A stretch of DNA of 64,000 nt, from NCBI GenBank assembly GCA_963556695.1, contig CAUWAG010000003.1, positions 2,914,001-2,978,000 on the forward strand. Reading direction: 5' to 3'. This DNA comes from Anthostomella pinea. Its lineage: Eukaryota > Ascomycota > Sordariomycetes > Xylariales > Xylariaceae. This document shows, piece after piece, positions 1-11,722 of this stretch (within the stretch, counting starts at the first letter, position 1; each line of letters starts with the position of its first letter). The position numbers were made by a program, and so were the translations under genes. The notes under the pieces are model-generated. The model saw only the letters and a list, made by a program, of their open reading frames with translations. It searched no databases and was not told where the DNA came from.

Positions 1-187
1 CCTTGTCCGCGAAGTATTCACGAACACGAACGTTCCAGTCCTGTACGCGCTGTGCAGCGAAGTACTTCGTAGCTCGCCTGCTCTCGTCATACTCCAAATT
101 AGAGCCCCAGAAATGGTCCTCGTACTTTTCGGCCTGTTCGGCGGTCATGTGGCCCTCGGACGCTGGAGGGGTGGCCGAAGCCATCAT
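1..187 (-). CDS. 5' end of an unknown protein (partial, runs off the left edge)
   Basis: On the minus strand an open frame begins with two adjacent ATG codons (185-187 and 182-184) and stays open for 62 codons to the window edge. It encodes a hydrophilic N-terminus that starts MMASATPPASEG and contains acidic/aromatic text such as EKYEDHFWGSNLEYDESRR. No signal peptide or membrane segment is visible. I do not recognise the family. Support for coding is the unbroken frame and protein-like composition. The plus-strand frame over the same bases is its shadow. Confidence 0.5.
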   Translation of the reverse strand, partial: MMASATPPASEGHMTAEQAEKYEDHFWGSNLEYDESRRATKYFAAQRVQDWNVRVREYFADK

Positions 188-1151
188 GTGAGACAACTGA
201 TTGATGACTTCTCGGAGAGGGCACGGGCGTACGTGGAGGTGAGATGAACAATGGAGGTTGTGCGTCTTCGATTACCACGTGTGCCGGCGCCTTCGTGAGT
301 GAGTACCGAGGTCTCCAATCTGGCCCGGTCTGAGAATGCTGAACCGAGTATGAAACTTGTCATGAGAAAAGGAGACAAGAAAAACCGTGAACGGACCACG
401 TCGCGTCGGCACCCATGGCGCTTGGGCCACAATTATCCCAACGAAGCTCGGGCCACTTCTACTCACCACGCCGAATCTTACGATGATTGACGTAGAGCTG
501 TCGACAACAACACTTTACCAAAGAGCCTTCGCAGTCTTACAGGATGTCGAGGTCCACAACTTCATTTACGAGCAATGCCAATGTTTTATGCCCGTGAGAG
601 GTATTGCGATGAGCAGGGAAGTGCCTACTTGGGACGCCAAGGCTCTGATGCCACCCACGAGCAGCCCGACATATGACACTCCCAGGGGAGGCCTATATGC
701 ACGTCAGTATAGCCTGTCGAGGCCAGAACACAGTGAGACGTATTGATGAGATGTCTAGCAACGCGAGGGTCAATGTCGCCCCAAGTCTTGCATCTGAAGA
801 CTGCTGCATAGATGCAGCTGTTGGAGGAATGCGGGTCTATCGATCGACGAGAACACCTCTGAGCAGGCGTTCTTCATTCAATGGCCAATCCATTGGTAGA
901 CGGTGCCACGGCGTTCTACCTATTGTCTGCATGTCTGCAGCCTGCGCCTACTACAGAGTGCTTATGCGTACCAATCATCCGCAAGACCTCGTGGTTCAGC
1001 CCGTGTGGCACAGGCAGACGGGGCTGTGCTTAATGCGACATGAGAACCTGAGACCTATATTTGCGATGTTCATCTTATTCTTCTTCCCCTTCTTCCGAGA
1101 CTCAGATCCCTATGCCCCCTACGCGAATATCACTTCGCCAGAGCGTCGAGG
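188..1151. other. intergenic region between divergent genes
   Basis: About 960 bp lie between the 5' end of the left-edge minus-strand gene and the NACHT gene, so this should hold both promoters. A pyrimidine-rich tract (about 1070-1100) precedes the NACHT start at 1152, as is common just upstream of fungal start sites. No convincing coding frame, RNA gene or repeat was seen. Confidence 0.4.
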
Positions 1152-4100
1152 ATGGATCCTTTATCGGCAGTCAGTTTGGCGGGAACTGTGGTCCAGTCCG
1201 TTACTTTTGCCTGCTCATTACTGAAGCGGAGCGCCGAGATCTACGATTCCGCGGCCGGTAGTTCAAATCATCTTCAAAGTCTGCGTACAGTCCATGGGCA
1301 TCTGCAGGCTTTCAGCGCCAAGTTCGCCTCCTCTGGAGCCGTCGGAGCAGACTCGATACAACCAGTCACCGTCTTGAATCCACAAGGCGACCCGACCTTG
1401 AGAGAGATATGTCAGGCTTCCAAGGCAGGTTGCGACCGGATTGCCAAGGTCGTCGAGAAGCTCCAGGTACAGGATGGACCATGGCGTCGCTTGAGGAGCT
1501 TTCGTGCCGCTCTAGAGATTGTCTGGAAAAGGAACGAGGTTGAGGAATTGGACAAGCGGTTACAGAGGACGCACGTGGCATTGACGCTTCACATGTGTGT
1601 TGTCACCAGGTAGGATGCTTTGAGATATGTCTTTTTCCGTGTCACCACTAACAACAGGCAGCCGTTTCCACGAGGAACATAAAGCGGATTTCGCCCGGTT
1701 CAAAAACACCTGCAACACAAACCAAATCCAGCACAAGGAGAAGATAGAACAAGTATTCTCGATGTTTGCTGCAATGGAAAATCGATACTCACTCCCGGAT
1801 AGGGATTTGGATTTACCTCTCGCACCGGACCGCGTTCGGTCAGTCGGAAGCAAAGACCTTGAGGATTTGAGAAGCAAATGGGCGAGCTCAAATTGGCAAG
1901 GAGAAATATCTCTCGTCAACAATCAATCCTTGTCAGTCTGAACTTCGAGCACCGGCCCATGAGGCATAGTCGCATCGAAGCAGCCCACTGTCAGACTTTC
2001 GACTCGATCTACCGTGACGGGACTAACGGACAGGAAGCAAAATGCAACCTGTTGAGCTGGTTAAAGGCTGGAGACGGCATATACTGGGTTTCTGGAAAAC
2101 CTGGCTCTGGAAAATCCACCTTCATGAAATTCGTGGCAGGTAATGAGGATACTCGTCGCGCACTTGATGACTGGGCAGCACCAAAAAAAGCCTTGACCGC
2201 GAGTCATTACTTCTGGATTGCCGGTACGGATATGCAGAAGTCACAGCAGGGTCTTCTACAAGAGCTGGCTCTGAAGATACTTACCCAGTGCCCCGACTTG
2301 ATTGAGCCGACTTGTTCTGAAAGATGGGGGGTCCTTAAGTCGGTGAAGGTTCCCCAGCCCGCCTGGTCAAAGGAAGAGTTGCAGCTCATAATGCGACGCG
2401 TTGCCGAGTCAGATGCTGCGCCCAAGATATGCTTGTTCATGGATGGGCTTGACGAGTATGACGGTGACCATATTGAGCTTTGTGAGAATATTATTCACCT
2501 TACGCGATCCGGCAAAGTCAAAGTATGCGCCTCGAGTCGGCCTTGGAACGTCTTCACCGATGCATTTGGGGGCAAGGTATCGAATGTATTACGAATACAC
2601 GACCTAACAGAAGCTGACATCCGAATGTACGCGGGGAGCCGGCTGTCGGAACATCCACGATGGGGTTACCTCAACGGACAACCTGTCAGTGGAGACCGCC
2701 TTATAAACGAGATAACCGAGAGGACTCATGGTGTCTTCCTCTGGGTCTTTGTTGTCACCAAACTTCTCAGAGAAGGCTTGAGCAACGATGATAGCCTTGC
2801 AGACTTGCTCAGGAGGCTGGAGACGTTCCCTTCGGATTTGGAACCGTTTTTCAAGCATATGCTGGATACCGTCGAACCATTCTATCACAATAAGATGTCG
2901 GGTGCACTACAAATCGTCATTGTATCGGGGAGACCATTACGCTACCCATTTTTCATCTATCACGACGATGAGTATGACGACAAAGACTATGCTCTTAAGT
3001 TAAAACCGAAGAAAGTCTCTATTCAGGAGCTTGATCTGAAACGTCTGTACAGTAGGGTTTCCCGCCGTCTAGACGGCCAGTGCAAAGGCCTTCTGGAAGT
3101 CAACCACAACTATGTCAATTTCCTCCACAGAACAGTCTCTGACTTCCTCCAAACTCGAAAGATGTCCGAGTACCTTGCCGCGAAGAGCGCGACAGGCTTC
3201 AACGCTAAGCTTTCTATTCTGAGGGGCAGTCTAGCCTTCGTGAAGGATGCATATCCTACTATCATGCAACGTGTCCCGGTCGAACATCCTCTTGGAGATG
3301 GCCCCGTTGAAATAAACAGCCAAGTGAAGGGGGCATTGAATTGTGCCGAGCAAATCGAAGATGAATGTCCCTCCCTTTGCGACACCGTTGGCGACATTCT
3401 TGACGATTTAGAACTGAGTATCTGCAGGCTGAACTCGAGCCCAGGTATTGCACAGCTCATCGTCCCTCAACCTGGACGAAGCGCAGGTCAAGCTGCTAGA
3501 GGTTTCTTCCGCGCCAGCTTGATAAGGTTTGGCCCTCGGGGCTACTTGAACAGGAAGCTTGCCCAAATACCAGACTACTGTGACGACTCCGAGGGGCCGC
3601 CTCTGGCAATCCTTGTGATGCCAGTCACGGACAAGAGGATGGGATACCAGAGTCGGCAACGCAACGGACTTCGAGATACTCTCCGAGTCTACTGGAACAT
3701 GGGGAGGACCCGAATGAGGACTATAGTGATCGCCCGGAGGTCGAGTGCGACGGGGGATGGACACCGTGGTCTTGGTTTTTATCTCAGATCATGACTGCAT
3801 CGGGAAAGATTGGATACGACTACATGCCGCACCTGAACGGTGAAGCTTTCGTCTCCTTTCTCGAATACGGGGCAGACCCAAATGCGAAGATATATCGCTC
3901 GACAACACGGGGTGTCATGTCATTCTCCACAGCGTGGGTCGACTTTCTACTCCTCTCCTTCTCCATGCGGCCAGACTGGGCAAGCGAGAGCACGTACCTC
4001 CAGGTACTGGATGCGTTTCTCCGCTGAGACATTGACATAGATTCTCCAACGTTCACGGTCGTCTCCCAGGACACGAGCACAGTCCATGAAATCTTCTTTG

Positions 4101-4453
4101 CGCGACTTGGGGCAGCAGCCGCGACTCGAATGAGCATCAGAGCCACATCGCCGTCTTCCGTCGGGAGTGGTTCGGACAGTGATGAGGGCTATGCTGCTTT
4201 CAGCCAACGACGGAACCATTTACTCTGGAACGTCACCCTGAAGCTTCTTCTGGAAGCGCATGGCCATGATTGGCCTATGCAAGACATCTGGTCAGTCATC
4301 GAACAAGCATTTGGCCTCAAACAACGGCAGCGAATGCAGGACTTTTACGAAGCGTCGTGTCAAGCAAAAGCCACTACAATGCCGACATGTGGAACAAAGA
4401 GGCTTGCTGACGACGGAGATGACGGACGAGCATCTAAAGTCCACAGGACGTAG
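1152..4453 (+). pseudogene. NLR-like NACHT NTPase with ankyrin-like C-terminus, disrupted
   Basis: Fungal STAND/NLR protein: an N-terminal domain typical of these proteins (begins MDPLSAVSLAGTVVQS), then a NACHT NTPase with Walker A GKPGSGKST and Walker B LFMDGLDEYDGD, then ankyrin-like text (LLEHGEDPNE, FLEYGADPN). Known relatives act in self/non-self or innate-type recognition; a role here is inferred. Intron 1 is clear at 1610-1661 (gtagga...cag, CTAAC branch). A second frame change before the NACHT domain can be explained by a 62-nt intron at 1839-1900, which is less certain. Two breaks are harder to explain: the frame shifts between about 3640 and 3700 just before the first ankyrin-like motif, and a TGA at 4025-4027 interrupts a frame that otherwise continues to 4453. 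The NTPase core is intact, so decay looks recent, or part is sequencing error. Confidence 0.75.
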
Positions 4454-4989
4454 CTCGTCGAGACTGAGCTGCTGCTCAAACCAAGCGCCTTTCGTTCGCT
4501 GGAAACCCGCAGGCGGCCGCTACTGCTTGATGATCAGCCAAGCTCAGAGACTCGGGAGCCCTCAAGGCACAGCAGGTTTTCAGCGATTGGATATGACTAC
4601 TGATGTAACAACTTCATTCTGTTTGCTTGATGGGCGTTGAAATATGTCGATTATCCTCGCTGCTGTTCATCGATTCTTCGCATCAAAAAAGCTAATGCGC
4701 GGATGGTACCCTGCACATAACCAAGTCCCTACCTCTGACCTGTTACGTAGACATTACATGCCTCACGAACAACCAAGTCGGCTGTCCGGGGTAGGTCCGG
4801 CATTCATTATCGCTGGCTACTGATCGTGGCAGCACAGACCCTAAAGAAGGTGTTTTCCAGCACGCGCTACGCTTGCACAATGTCAAAGACTCGGATTTAC
4901 CATGGGTCTCACTCGCATCTATGCCTTCACCCGGCACAGGTAATCTTTACTAAAATATGTCATGAACCAGGCTCCTTCCCCCTCCAGTC
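4454..4989. other. intergenic, no gene seen
   Basis: This stretch holds the 3' flanks of two convergent genes, the NACHT gene (+) and the FAD oxidoreductase (-). Only short shadow frames occur. Terminators cannot be placed reliably by eye. Confidence 0.4.
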
Positions 4990-6693
4990 CTACAATTCAT
5001 CCTCACGACCGGGAGGTATCTTGAACCCAGATTGGCGCAGCTTCTGAAATACACCCTCGGGGTCATACTTGGCAGACGCAGCCCGTAACTTCGCAACAGG
5101 CTCGGCCCCGAACATGGCGACCGGATCCTGATTCCCGTGGGCATAGTTCAGGTACCTCCAGTTCCAATTGGCGTCAACGGAAGCCGCGTACTCGTCAATG
5201 GCGTCCTGAAGCTCCTGCACGAGGGGCAAGGCCAGCGCCTCCTCCTCCGCACTCTTCACAGCCACGTAGATGAGGAGCATGGCACCCGTCCCCCCGGCGA
5301 TTCGATCTTCGAGTCCCATCATATTTCCGCCGTTCTCCGCGGCGTGGCGCACCATCGAGTGCGTGATGGGCTGGAACTGAAGTACGGTGCCGAGGCCGCT
5401 GTCGGGCGAGACGACGGCTTCAATTCGGTGGACCATCTCTTCGTGCGTGGCAGCTGCGAAGTGCAGGATGCACGGATCGTTCTTGTATGTGCTTGTCATC
5501 CAGATGTTGCTGTGAAATGCGATGTCAGTGCCGTTCAGTCAAATGCGCTTCAACGGGAGTTACGAACCGAACACCTTCACCCATCGCGAAATCAGACGTT
5601 ATATTGAACATAGACGCCGATCTCATGGTATTCGACTTGATACCCGGTATGGACAGGAAGCCATCGAACGCGGGCGCATTCGGTTCGTTCGCTGCATTGT
5701 CCAGGCATCCAGCGATGGACATGCCGCCGAGTTCCCGATTGTAAGCCCACCATATAATGCTCGAGCTATCCTCATCACTCGCCACATTATCCGCGAACGC
5801 GACATACGCGTGGATGACCGCATCAGTGGCACTGACATCATAGCTCACGATGCCACCGAAGATCTCCGGAACAGTAGGGTCGGCGTAGTCGATGGTGTAC
5901 ATGTCGAAGCGCGTGACCAGGCCCAGGTTTCCCGAGCAGCCTTTCAGCGCCAGCCAGAGGTCCGCGTTCTCGTCGGAGTTGGCGTTGACGATGCGCCCGT
6001 CTGCGAGGACTACCTCGAAGTTCTTCACATTGTCGCAGGCGAATCCGTTGGTGGCCGAGTGGAACGAGTTGCCGCCTCCTGTGATGAAGCCGCCGACGCC
6101 GACGGTGGAGTCACGGGCCCCAGTCACGGTGACGCCGTATGGGGCCAGGGTCTCGTAGACGGGGCCCCAGTAGCCACCGGGTTGGATAGATGCGATCTTG
6201 GTCTCTGGGTCATATGTCGTCGCGTTCATATGTCCTTCAAGTGGTCAGTACCTATCAATACACCAGCAACTAAAGCATCGGATCATACCGAAGTCTATCG
6301 TTACGCCATCCTGTACGCTGTTCGAGAGAGCGGACGTGCCGTGGCCTCCGCTACGGATGCCGAAGGGGCATTGGTGCTCCGTCAGAGCCTTGATTGTCAG
6401 GGAGACATCCTCGGCTGTCGATGGCAACACCATACACCATGGTTGCAGAGCAGCGCTGACAGACCAGTACGACTCGAGGCGCTCATCGTAGACGGCCGTG
6501 TGCGGGTAGTATACTTTGTCTCCGAGATGTGTCTGAGACAACGCTTGACACTGGAAAGCTTGTCAGTATCACGAGCAACGTTCGTCTTGCTAATGGTGGT
6601 ACAAACGCAATGTTGGCCAGTTCCGCTGTACGAAGCATGGCCTCCGTGAAACCACAGAAAAACAACTGCCAATAATGCGACGGGCTTCATCAT
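4990..6693 (-). CDS. secreted FAD-linked (BBE/VAO-type) oxidoreductase
   Basis: Four exons on the minus strand: 6693-6607, 6550-6289, 6234-5568 and 5509-4990. Introns are 54-58 nt with good AG acceptors and join phases exactly, giving 511 aa. The start is the double ATG followed by a signal peptide (MMKPVALLAVVFLWFHGGHA). The FAD_binding_4 domain contains SGGHG, whose His is the usual covalent FAD attachment site, then STVGVGGF and SGNLGLVTRF. The C-terminus has the BBE-type motif NYAHGNQDP. In VAO enzymes with two covalent bonds a Cys lies just before the VGVGG loop; here that loop reads GARDSTVGVGG, so single (His) attachment is inferred. Such enzymes oxidise carbohydrates, alkaloids or secondary metabolites; the substrate is unknown. 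Confidence 0.9.
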
Positions 6694-8029
6694 AGCCGAT
6701 GCTTTGCTTGAGGTCACTGGACTTGGAACGGTCTCAACTCCAAGCCCCCGAGATTGCAGTGACGCCAAAACAAGTATGAGGGTTGTCGTGGTGTGACAAG
6801 AGCGTTCCAAACAGACACCGGACTGGCTGGGCTCATGGCTTTATGTAATGTGAGCCGCTAGGGTCCGAGGAAGTCTTCATGACGCCCACCTTCATGACGC
6901 TCACATGGCGATCTTACATGTAGCAGGGTATCGACCTGTGTGCTGCAGTCATTCAGCTCCCCGGCGAGTAACATGGTGGTATATCCCTCTCGTCGTGACC
7001 TGGGGGTCGATAGAAATCTCCCTCGAGTCCGTGCACCGATGCAGTTTGCCACTTGGTGTGAGTATCCCTTATCCGGAGCTAACCAAGCCACGATGTGCAG
7101 CTCGACCGAAAACCACCGACGCTGTGCTACGTTGCACGAAGGTGATTGCTGGAGAACATATGCAGGTCGTTACTCGAGGTGGGCAGTGTCCGACTGGCAA
7201 GGAACGAGGGAAGCGGGCAGGAGACGCGCGCTTCACCTTCTTGGATAGGGCTGTTGTTTGTAAGCACCCCATGCTGAGCCCGTCTTGTGTCCCCCGATGT
7301 CCCGGTGGTTGTGAGCTTCCGAGGCGGGATGGTCGACCCAATGTCAACGCCCTTCATTCAATGTCAGAACAGAAAAGCTCAGTGAAGTCGACTCCATGTC
7401 GCCACATTGTGATCATCCAGACTTGCTCAACTACAAGGCGGAAGTCTCGATGTCAGCCACTACTCCCCATGTAAAAGAAGGGATGATGTGATTGCATAGG
7501 CTATAGCGCAATCGGAATTTAGAAATACAGGGGCTGTGAGCTGACAAGCAATACCCCTGATCGCTGAGACCCGGCGTCCTGGCTCGCCAATCGTGAGCTA
7601 GAGGGGCATTCTGCAGCCATCAAGCGGGATTTTTTGCCCTACGCCGACTTCCTTTCGCTGATATGATCTTTGCAAAGATCGGATAGTGTCATCCCAGTCG
7701 ATCACCTATGGGTACCGGAGCATTTCCTGTGCACGCCGTAAGGGAGGAGCAAACAATCTGGGCAAAGTCCCGTTCACACATCCCTAGAAGCCACTAAGGT
7801 GAGTCAGGTATAGCTTGATTTGGAGGTAGTCAACAGTGATGCAGGATTGGGGGAGATCTCTCATCGGAAGGTGTTTGTCTTATCATGACGACTTGGTTTT
7901 TCATCTGGCGTGCAACCTGCTATTCATGCTATTAGGTGGTGTGTGGGATTGTTGATCTGACAGGGGATGATCTTTATTCTTCTGAGATGATGCGCGGTCA
8001 CCGAGTTTGTGTGAGATTTCAAAGTGTTC
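6694..8029. other. intergenic, no gene seen
   Basis: About 1.3 kb upstream of the oxidoreductase. It should contain that gene's promoter. Several frames up to 189 codons exist but overlap one another, lack start context and resemble no family I know. Mixed composition with no RIP signature. Confidence 0.35.
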
Positions 8030-8259
8030 TGTTGAAGGAGAGATACCAGGAGTAGTTCCTAAAGGGCAGAAGGCCCTTATATATAAGGAATACAGAAAGA
8101 ATGTATGTGAAAAGGACAGTGTGTCCCTTTTTAGCAATCCTAGCAAAAAGGACAGTGTGTCCTTTTCTAACAATCCTAACACACAGGACAGATATGGAGT
8201 TATGGTAGGATTGGTAACGTTAAGACCTCAGGGTGAACCAGAACCCCTAGATTCCAACA
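8030..8259 (+). repeat. LTR-like sequence (copia-type termini)
   Basis: The segment begins TGTTGAAGG and ends TTCCAACA, imperfect inverted termini of the TG...CA kind found on LTRs. It contains a TATA-like box (TTATATATAAGG, about 8079-8090). Two tandem copies of a roughly 40-bp unit (about 8108-8181) each carry the palindromic core GGACAGTGTGTCC. No matching 5-bp target duplication was found (tgttc against gttta), so the boundaries are uncertain. Confidence 0.4.
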
Positions 8260-8404
8260 GTTTAGTATTTCAGTTTCGGCCATATCTCCTTTTGCAAAGA
8301 ATTTCGAGCTTCATCGTGTGGGCATTGTACACCATTCCACTGAACCCCCTAAATCCTCAGCACACCTTATGATCAATGTCTTGAATATTCAGAATATCGG
8401 TACC

Positions 8405-8560
8405 TCTTAGCTGCTAAGTAACACCACTTGAATAAGCGTCTAGCATGGCATATAAAAGTGTAACTGCTTATTCCAAGATGCTTGTTTCACTGTCTATACT
8501 TCTCTAGACAGGAAAAGAACTGGTTAAGTACGTGTATGGAGACTTATAGCGGGTGACTAT
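8405..8560 (+). repeat. short dispersed repeat, copy 1 (MITE-like)
   Basis: Shares ordered blocks with 41535-41670 and 57190-57345: a GCTTATTCC-containing segment, then after a spacer a block like gtgtaYGGagacttat. No coding potential. The copies are diverged, so the limits are approximate. Confidence 0.4.
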
Positions 8561-8761
8561 AGCAAGATATCTCCTCACTGTATATGTAAACCTAACGCAC
8601 ATTCAAGCTGCCTAGCTACAACACCACAGACTCGAGACGGCGAAGCAACGACTCAAAGGGACAGGCTGTAAATGTTGGCAATCCAGAAAGTGATCGCCCG
8701 AGCCTATGGAACAACACCAGATCTTTATCGTGTTCCGGATCATCATGGTATTTCGTTGATA

Positions 8762-8872
8762 GCCCGTGTGGTCTAGTGGTTATGACGCCATGTCTCGTGT
8801 GGATACGTCCACAGCTGTACATTAAACATCGAAGCGACATGGAGGTGGGTGGTTCGATTCCATCTTCGGGCA
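8762..8872 (+). tRNA. tRNA gene with a large intron (isotype uncertain)
   Basis: Has an A box TGGTCTAGTGG and a perfect B box GGTTCGATTCC. The acceptor ends GCCCGTG and TTCGGGC pair with one mismatch and one wobble, and the discriminator is A. The T arm is a 5-bp stem with a 7-nt loop. The segment is 111 nt, so about 35-40 nt must be intron in the anticodon loop. The flanks CCATGTC and GACATGG form an unusually long 7-bp stem, which makes the anticodon ambiguous: keeping U33 gives CGT (Thr), whereas keeping standard arm lengths gives TCG (Arg) with C33. A T6 run at 8889-8894 is a good RNA polymerase III terminator. Confidence 0.75.
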
Positions 8873-8888
8873 TAGATTATGATAAATC

Positions 8889-8894
8889 TTTTTT
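8889..8894 (+). terminator. RNA polymerase III T6 terminator
   Basis: A run of six T residues lies 17 nt downstream of the tRNA discriminator base, the usual Pol III stop signal. Confidence 0.65.
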
Positions 8895-9522
8895 GATAGC
8901 ATACCTAGGTTAATAGGATCCATGGCACCGGAAACTTACCGTACTTTTTCTTTCTCGTTCGGAAAACCAAAAGCTCTTTGCCAGGTCCTTCTTGACGCGA
9001 AGGGCTGAGTTAAACCATAGTATGTACTTTATAACACTCATCTACCCCTATCCCACATATATAAGACTTGCTGGCTGAGTGAATTGCCATCGGTGTATAC
9101 TGTCATAGGTAGCGTCTGCCTCGAGCACTGTTAGTCTCACAAGCCCATGGCAAGGAAGCTAAACATCTAAGTGGGTAGGTTCCATCTGCAGCCAACTAAC
9201 TTTCCAGCATCCATGAATGCGAGCAAGGGATCACTATTGATGCCTAAGGTCATTATTACTACAAGATTAATCGCTGTCTGTTCACAAGGTGTCATGTCTG
9301 GGAGATTCCAACTGGAAAAGTTCAACACTTCCCAGATTGGGAGTGTTAGGTTCCTACAGCCTAGGTGAGCAACCCAACCATTGGGTCAGTGGTCGCGCAT
9401 GATGAGCAACTTCCGGCGAATGACCCAGCGAGGCTGCCTACACCGCGCCCCTTGTCCGTTCCGGCCGCGGACTTTGGCAATATTCTCTTCTGAGGAACCA
9501 CCTTGGCGTACCACCGCAGGAA
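8895..9522. other. intergenic, no gene seen
   Basis: Only short overlapping frames occur between the tRNA and the degraded membrane-protein fragment. Nothing recognisable. Confidence 0.3.
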
Positions 9523-9539
9523 TTGTCCGGGGGCTCCGT

Positions 9540-9850
9540 GTGGGTGATGCTAGCCATTCTTCATGTTCATTACACCCATCGTCTTCGTCAGTCTCTTCTT
9601 CGCCCGCAGTCTGATCAACAAGGCGTGGGACGTCATAGTTGTCAGTGGGATTGCATTTACCAGGAGGGACTCGTCATCGCAGCTGCGGCCTCGAACGTCG
9701 TGAGGGATATGATACTGTTCATTCTGCCGATATTCCTAGTGTGGGGTATGGGTTCGAGCCAGGTGAGGCAGACGTCGCTACGGATGCTGAAAAAACACAG
9801 TGCTGCGCCCCGCCTAAACAGACATCCCGACCATAGCCAAAGAAACATAA
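9540..9850 (+). pseudogene. fragment resembling a PTH11-like/rhodopsin-type fungal membrane receptor
   Basis: One frame from about 9640 to 9830 reads like the middle of a fungal seven-helix (PTH11-type) protein: a Cys, then LVIAAAASNVV, then a hydrophobic helix DMILFILPIFLVW, followed by basic loop text. A different frame just upstream (about 9545-9630) reads like the preceding helix and loop. No full-length frame, start or end exists, so I read it as a decayed remnant. The match is by general resemblance only. Confidence 0.3.
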
Positions 9851-9856
9851 CAGTGC

Positions 9857-11215
9857 TCAGAGCCCCCTGACTCCTCCCGCCTCTATAAAAATTCTCTCCA
9901 AGGTCTCCAAAGAGTACACCAAAGTATCATGATCTACCCCTTCAACAACCGTCGACTCAAAGTCAATCACGTCCCTTAAGTCCCCATCTTCTTTCCCGCG
10001 CCAGCACTCCTCCATGTACTGCTGTCCCTTCTTCCCAATCATGTCATCGTCCTGCGCAAAATACGCCCTTATCTTCAGTTTCGCCCGCCGGTCCCCAGAC
10101 GCCGCTCGTTCTCTCTCTCGCACGACCAAATCCGCCACGAAGACGCCATAATCGTCACACTTACCCCACGTGACACCCGGTCCCTTCCTCAGGCACTGCA
10201 GCGCCTCGCTGTTCGCGCCGAGGGTGTTCTCCTCGAACATGGACCGGAAGACCAGGACATCCAGCTCCGTCTGCACGGCCCGCGGCAGTCCGTACTCGGT
10301 CTCCATCCTCTGGCGGTTCCGCTGCTGCTGCGAGTCATCGCCCGGCGGGCTGCCGCCATCACCGCTTGGGTTTGAGAAGGTCACCGCGTTGGAGAGCTTC
10401 TTGACGACTGCGCCGCTGGACGCGAAGGCCGGCCCGGCTTTGGTGTGGAAGAAGCGCGGGATCTGGTTCCAGAAGCTGAAGGCTGGGACTGGGATATACT
10501 GCAAAAACCGTATGGACGTCATGTGAGAGTGGATGGGGTCGACCCAGGGTGCTGTTGCTAGGTATGTCAGAATTTATACCAGAGCAGGACAGGACCATAC
10601 GAAAGGGGGCGTATGGAGACATGCGTACCCATAAAGGCGACGAATGGTCTCTCAGGGTCCAGAAGACCACGGCAATGGTACAGAGTATTCAGCAGGTATA
10701 TAGCCCCTGCGCTATGCGACACCAAGGCGACGTGTTCGATGCCTAGATGTGCCAGGAGCTGGGGGACCAGCTCAACCCAGACGGGAACTCGCTGTTCGAG
10801 AGGAACATCGGTCGAAGAGCCCATCCCAGGCCTCATAGTGGGTAAGAATAGTCAGTCTAGTGAAGATAGATATATCCTTCAGCACGGACACGTAGAAGCT
10901 GAACGCGATTACACAGCCAAGCTTGTGCATGCGCATCACTCACCGGTCGACTACCAGCACGCATACGCCCAGTTTCTTCGCGACTGCGTGCATTGGCAGG
11001 CCCAGGTACCGAGATGCGAACATGCCCGGCATGAGCAGAATCGTCGGAGGGTGTGGTTGGCCATCCGTCGGACGGGCGTCACGACCTATGACTGCGTAGC
11101 TGAATGTGAGCTCTTCATGGTCAGTGGTAGCGGGAAGAGTCAACCGCTGGTGGAAGCACGGGTTCGCGATGTAGTCGACAGCCTGGCTATGAGGAGACTC
11201 GGGATCGGATGACAT
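9857..11215 (-). CDS. alpha/beta-hydrolase family protein
   Basis: Three exons on the minus strand, 11215-10944, 10831-10629 and 10551-9857, give 389 aa. Intron 1 (gtgagt...gag, 112 nt) restores the motif VVDRPGMGSST. Intron 2 (gtacgc...cag, 77 nt, CTGAC branch) restores VAFMAPWVDPIHSH; both junctions are in phase. The fold is indicated by ILLMPGMFASR near the oxyanion region, nucleophile elbow SHSAG, a late acidic candidate in AQDDDMIG and a C-terminal His in EGVDHDTL. No signal peptide is seen. Substrate unknown; relatives include esterases and lipid or metabolite hydrolases. Confidence 0.85.
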
Positions 11216-11722
11216 GGTTCGTTTCTAGAGTTTATGACTCTCAAAGAAAGAAAACAAAAACCTGATAGGAATATAATCATGAGAGTAGATCAGTAGATGA
11301 GTATATAAGGGGATTAGGGTGGGATCCTTGGCACTTCTAGTGCATCCCTGACACCCACGCATTCGGATTCCGCGATCCACATCGAAGCTAATGAGTACTC
11401 CTATTGGCCCTTCCGCCATCTGCTGGTTTTCGGTCCTCAGACAGACTGACGCATCAAGTAACTGAATCTGCGACTTACGACTTGCGGTCGACGAGCAGTA
11501 CCAAGCGCAATGAGCAACCATGACCGTCCAAGATAGTTGGGACATGCTGAGCAGTGGACTGGATGGAGATGAGACGTCGAGCTCAGGGGCGCCCGAGTGT
11601 GCGTCTACATTAACTCCGCAGCATCGTCTTCACACAGTGTCACAGGATGTCAAGCATTACACCATAAGACCGTATTAAGCCCTATCTACACATCGCGCCT
11701 GAAAACACCACCAGTCTTTACC
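11216..11722. other. intergenic between divergent genes
   Basis: Probable shared promoter region for the alpha/beta hydrolase (-) and the small hypothetical gene (+). No convincing extra gene. Confidence 0.35.

Noticed and set aside
5522..6649. 375-codon plus-strand open frame
   Set aside because: It lies opposite the four-exon FAD oxidoreductase, runs across its introns, and has no protein-like motifs.
8762..8872. Considered as a CRISPR-like or hairpin repeat because of CCATGTC/GACATGG
   Set aside because: A and B boxes, T arm and Pol III terminator fit a tRNA; no CRISPR array exists in the window.
8616..8873. 85-aa minus-strand frame starting MPEDGIEPPTS
   Set aside because: It is the antisense reading of the tRNA T arm and acceptor end, a well-known source of spurious small-protein calls.
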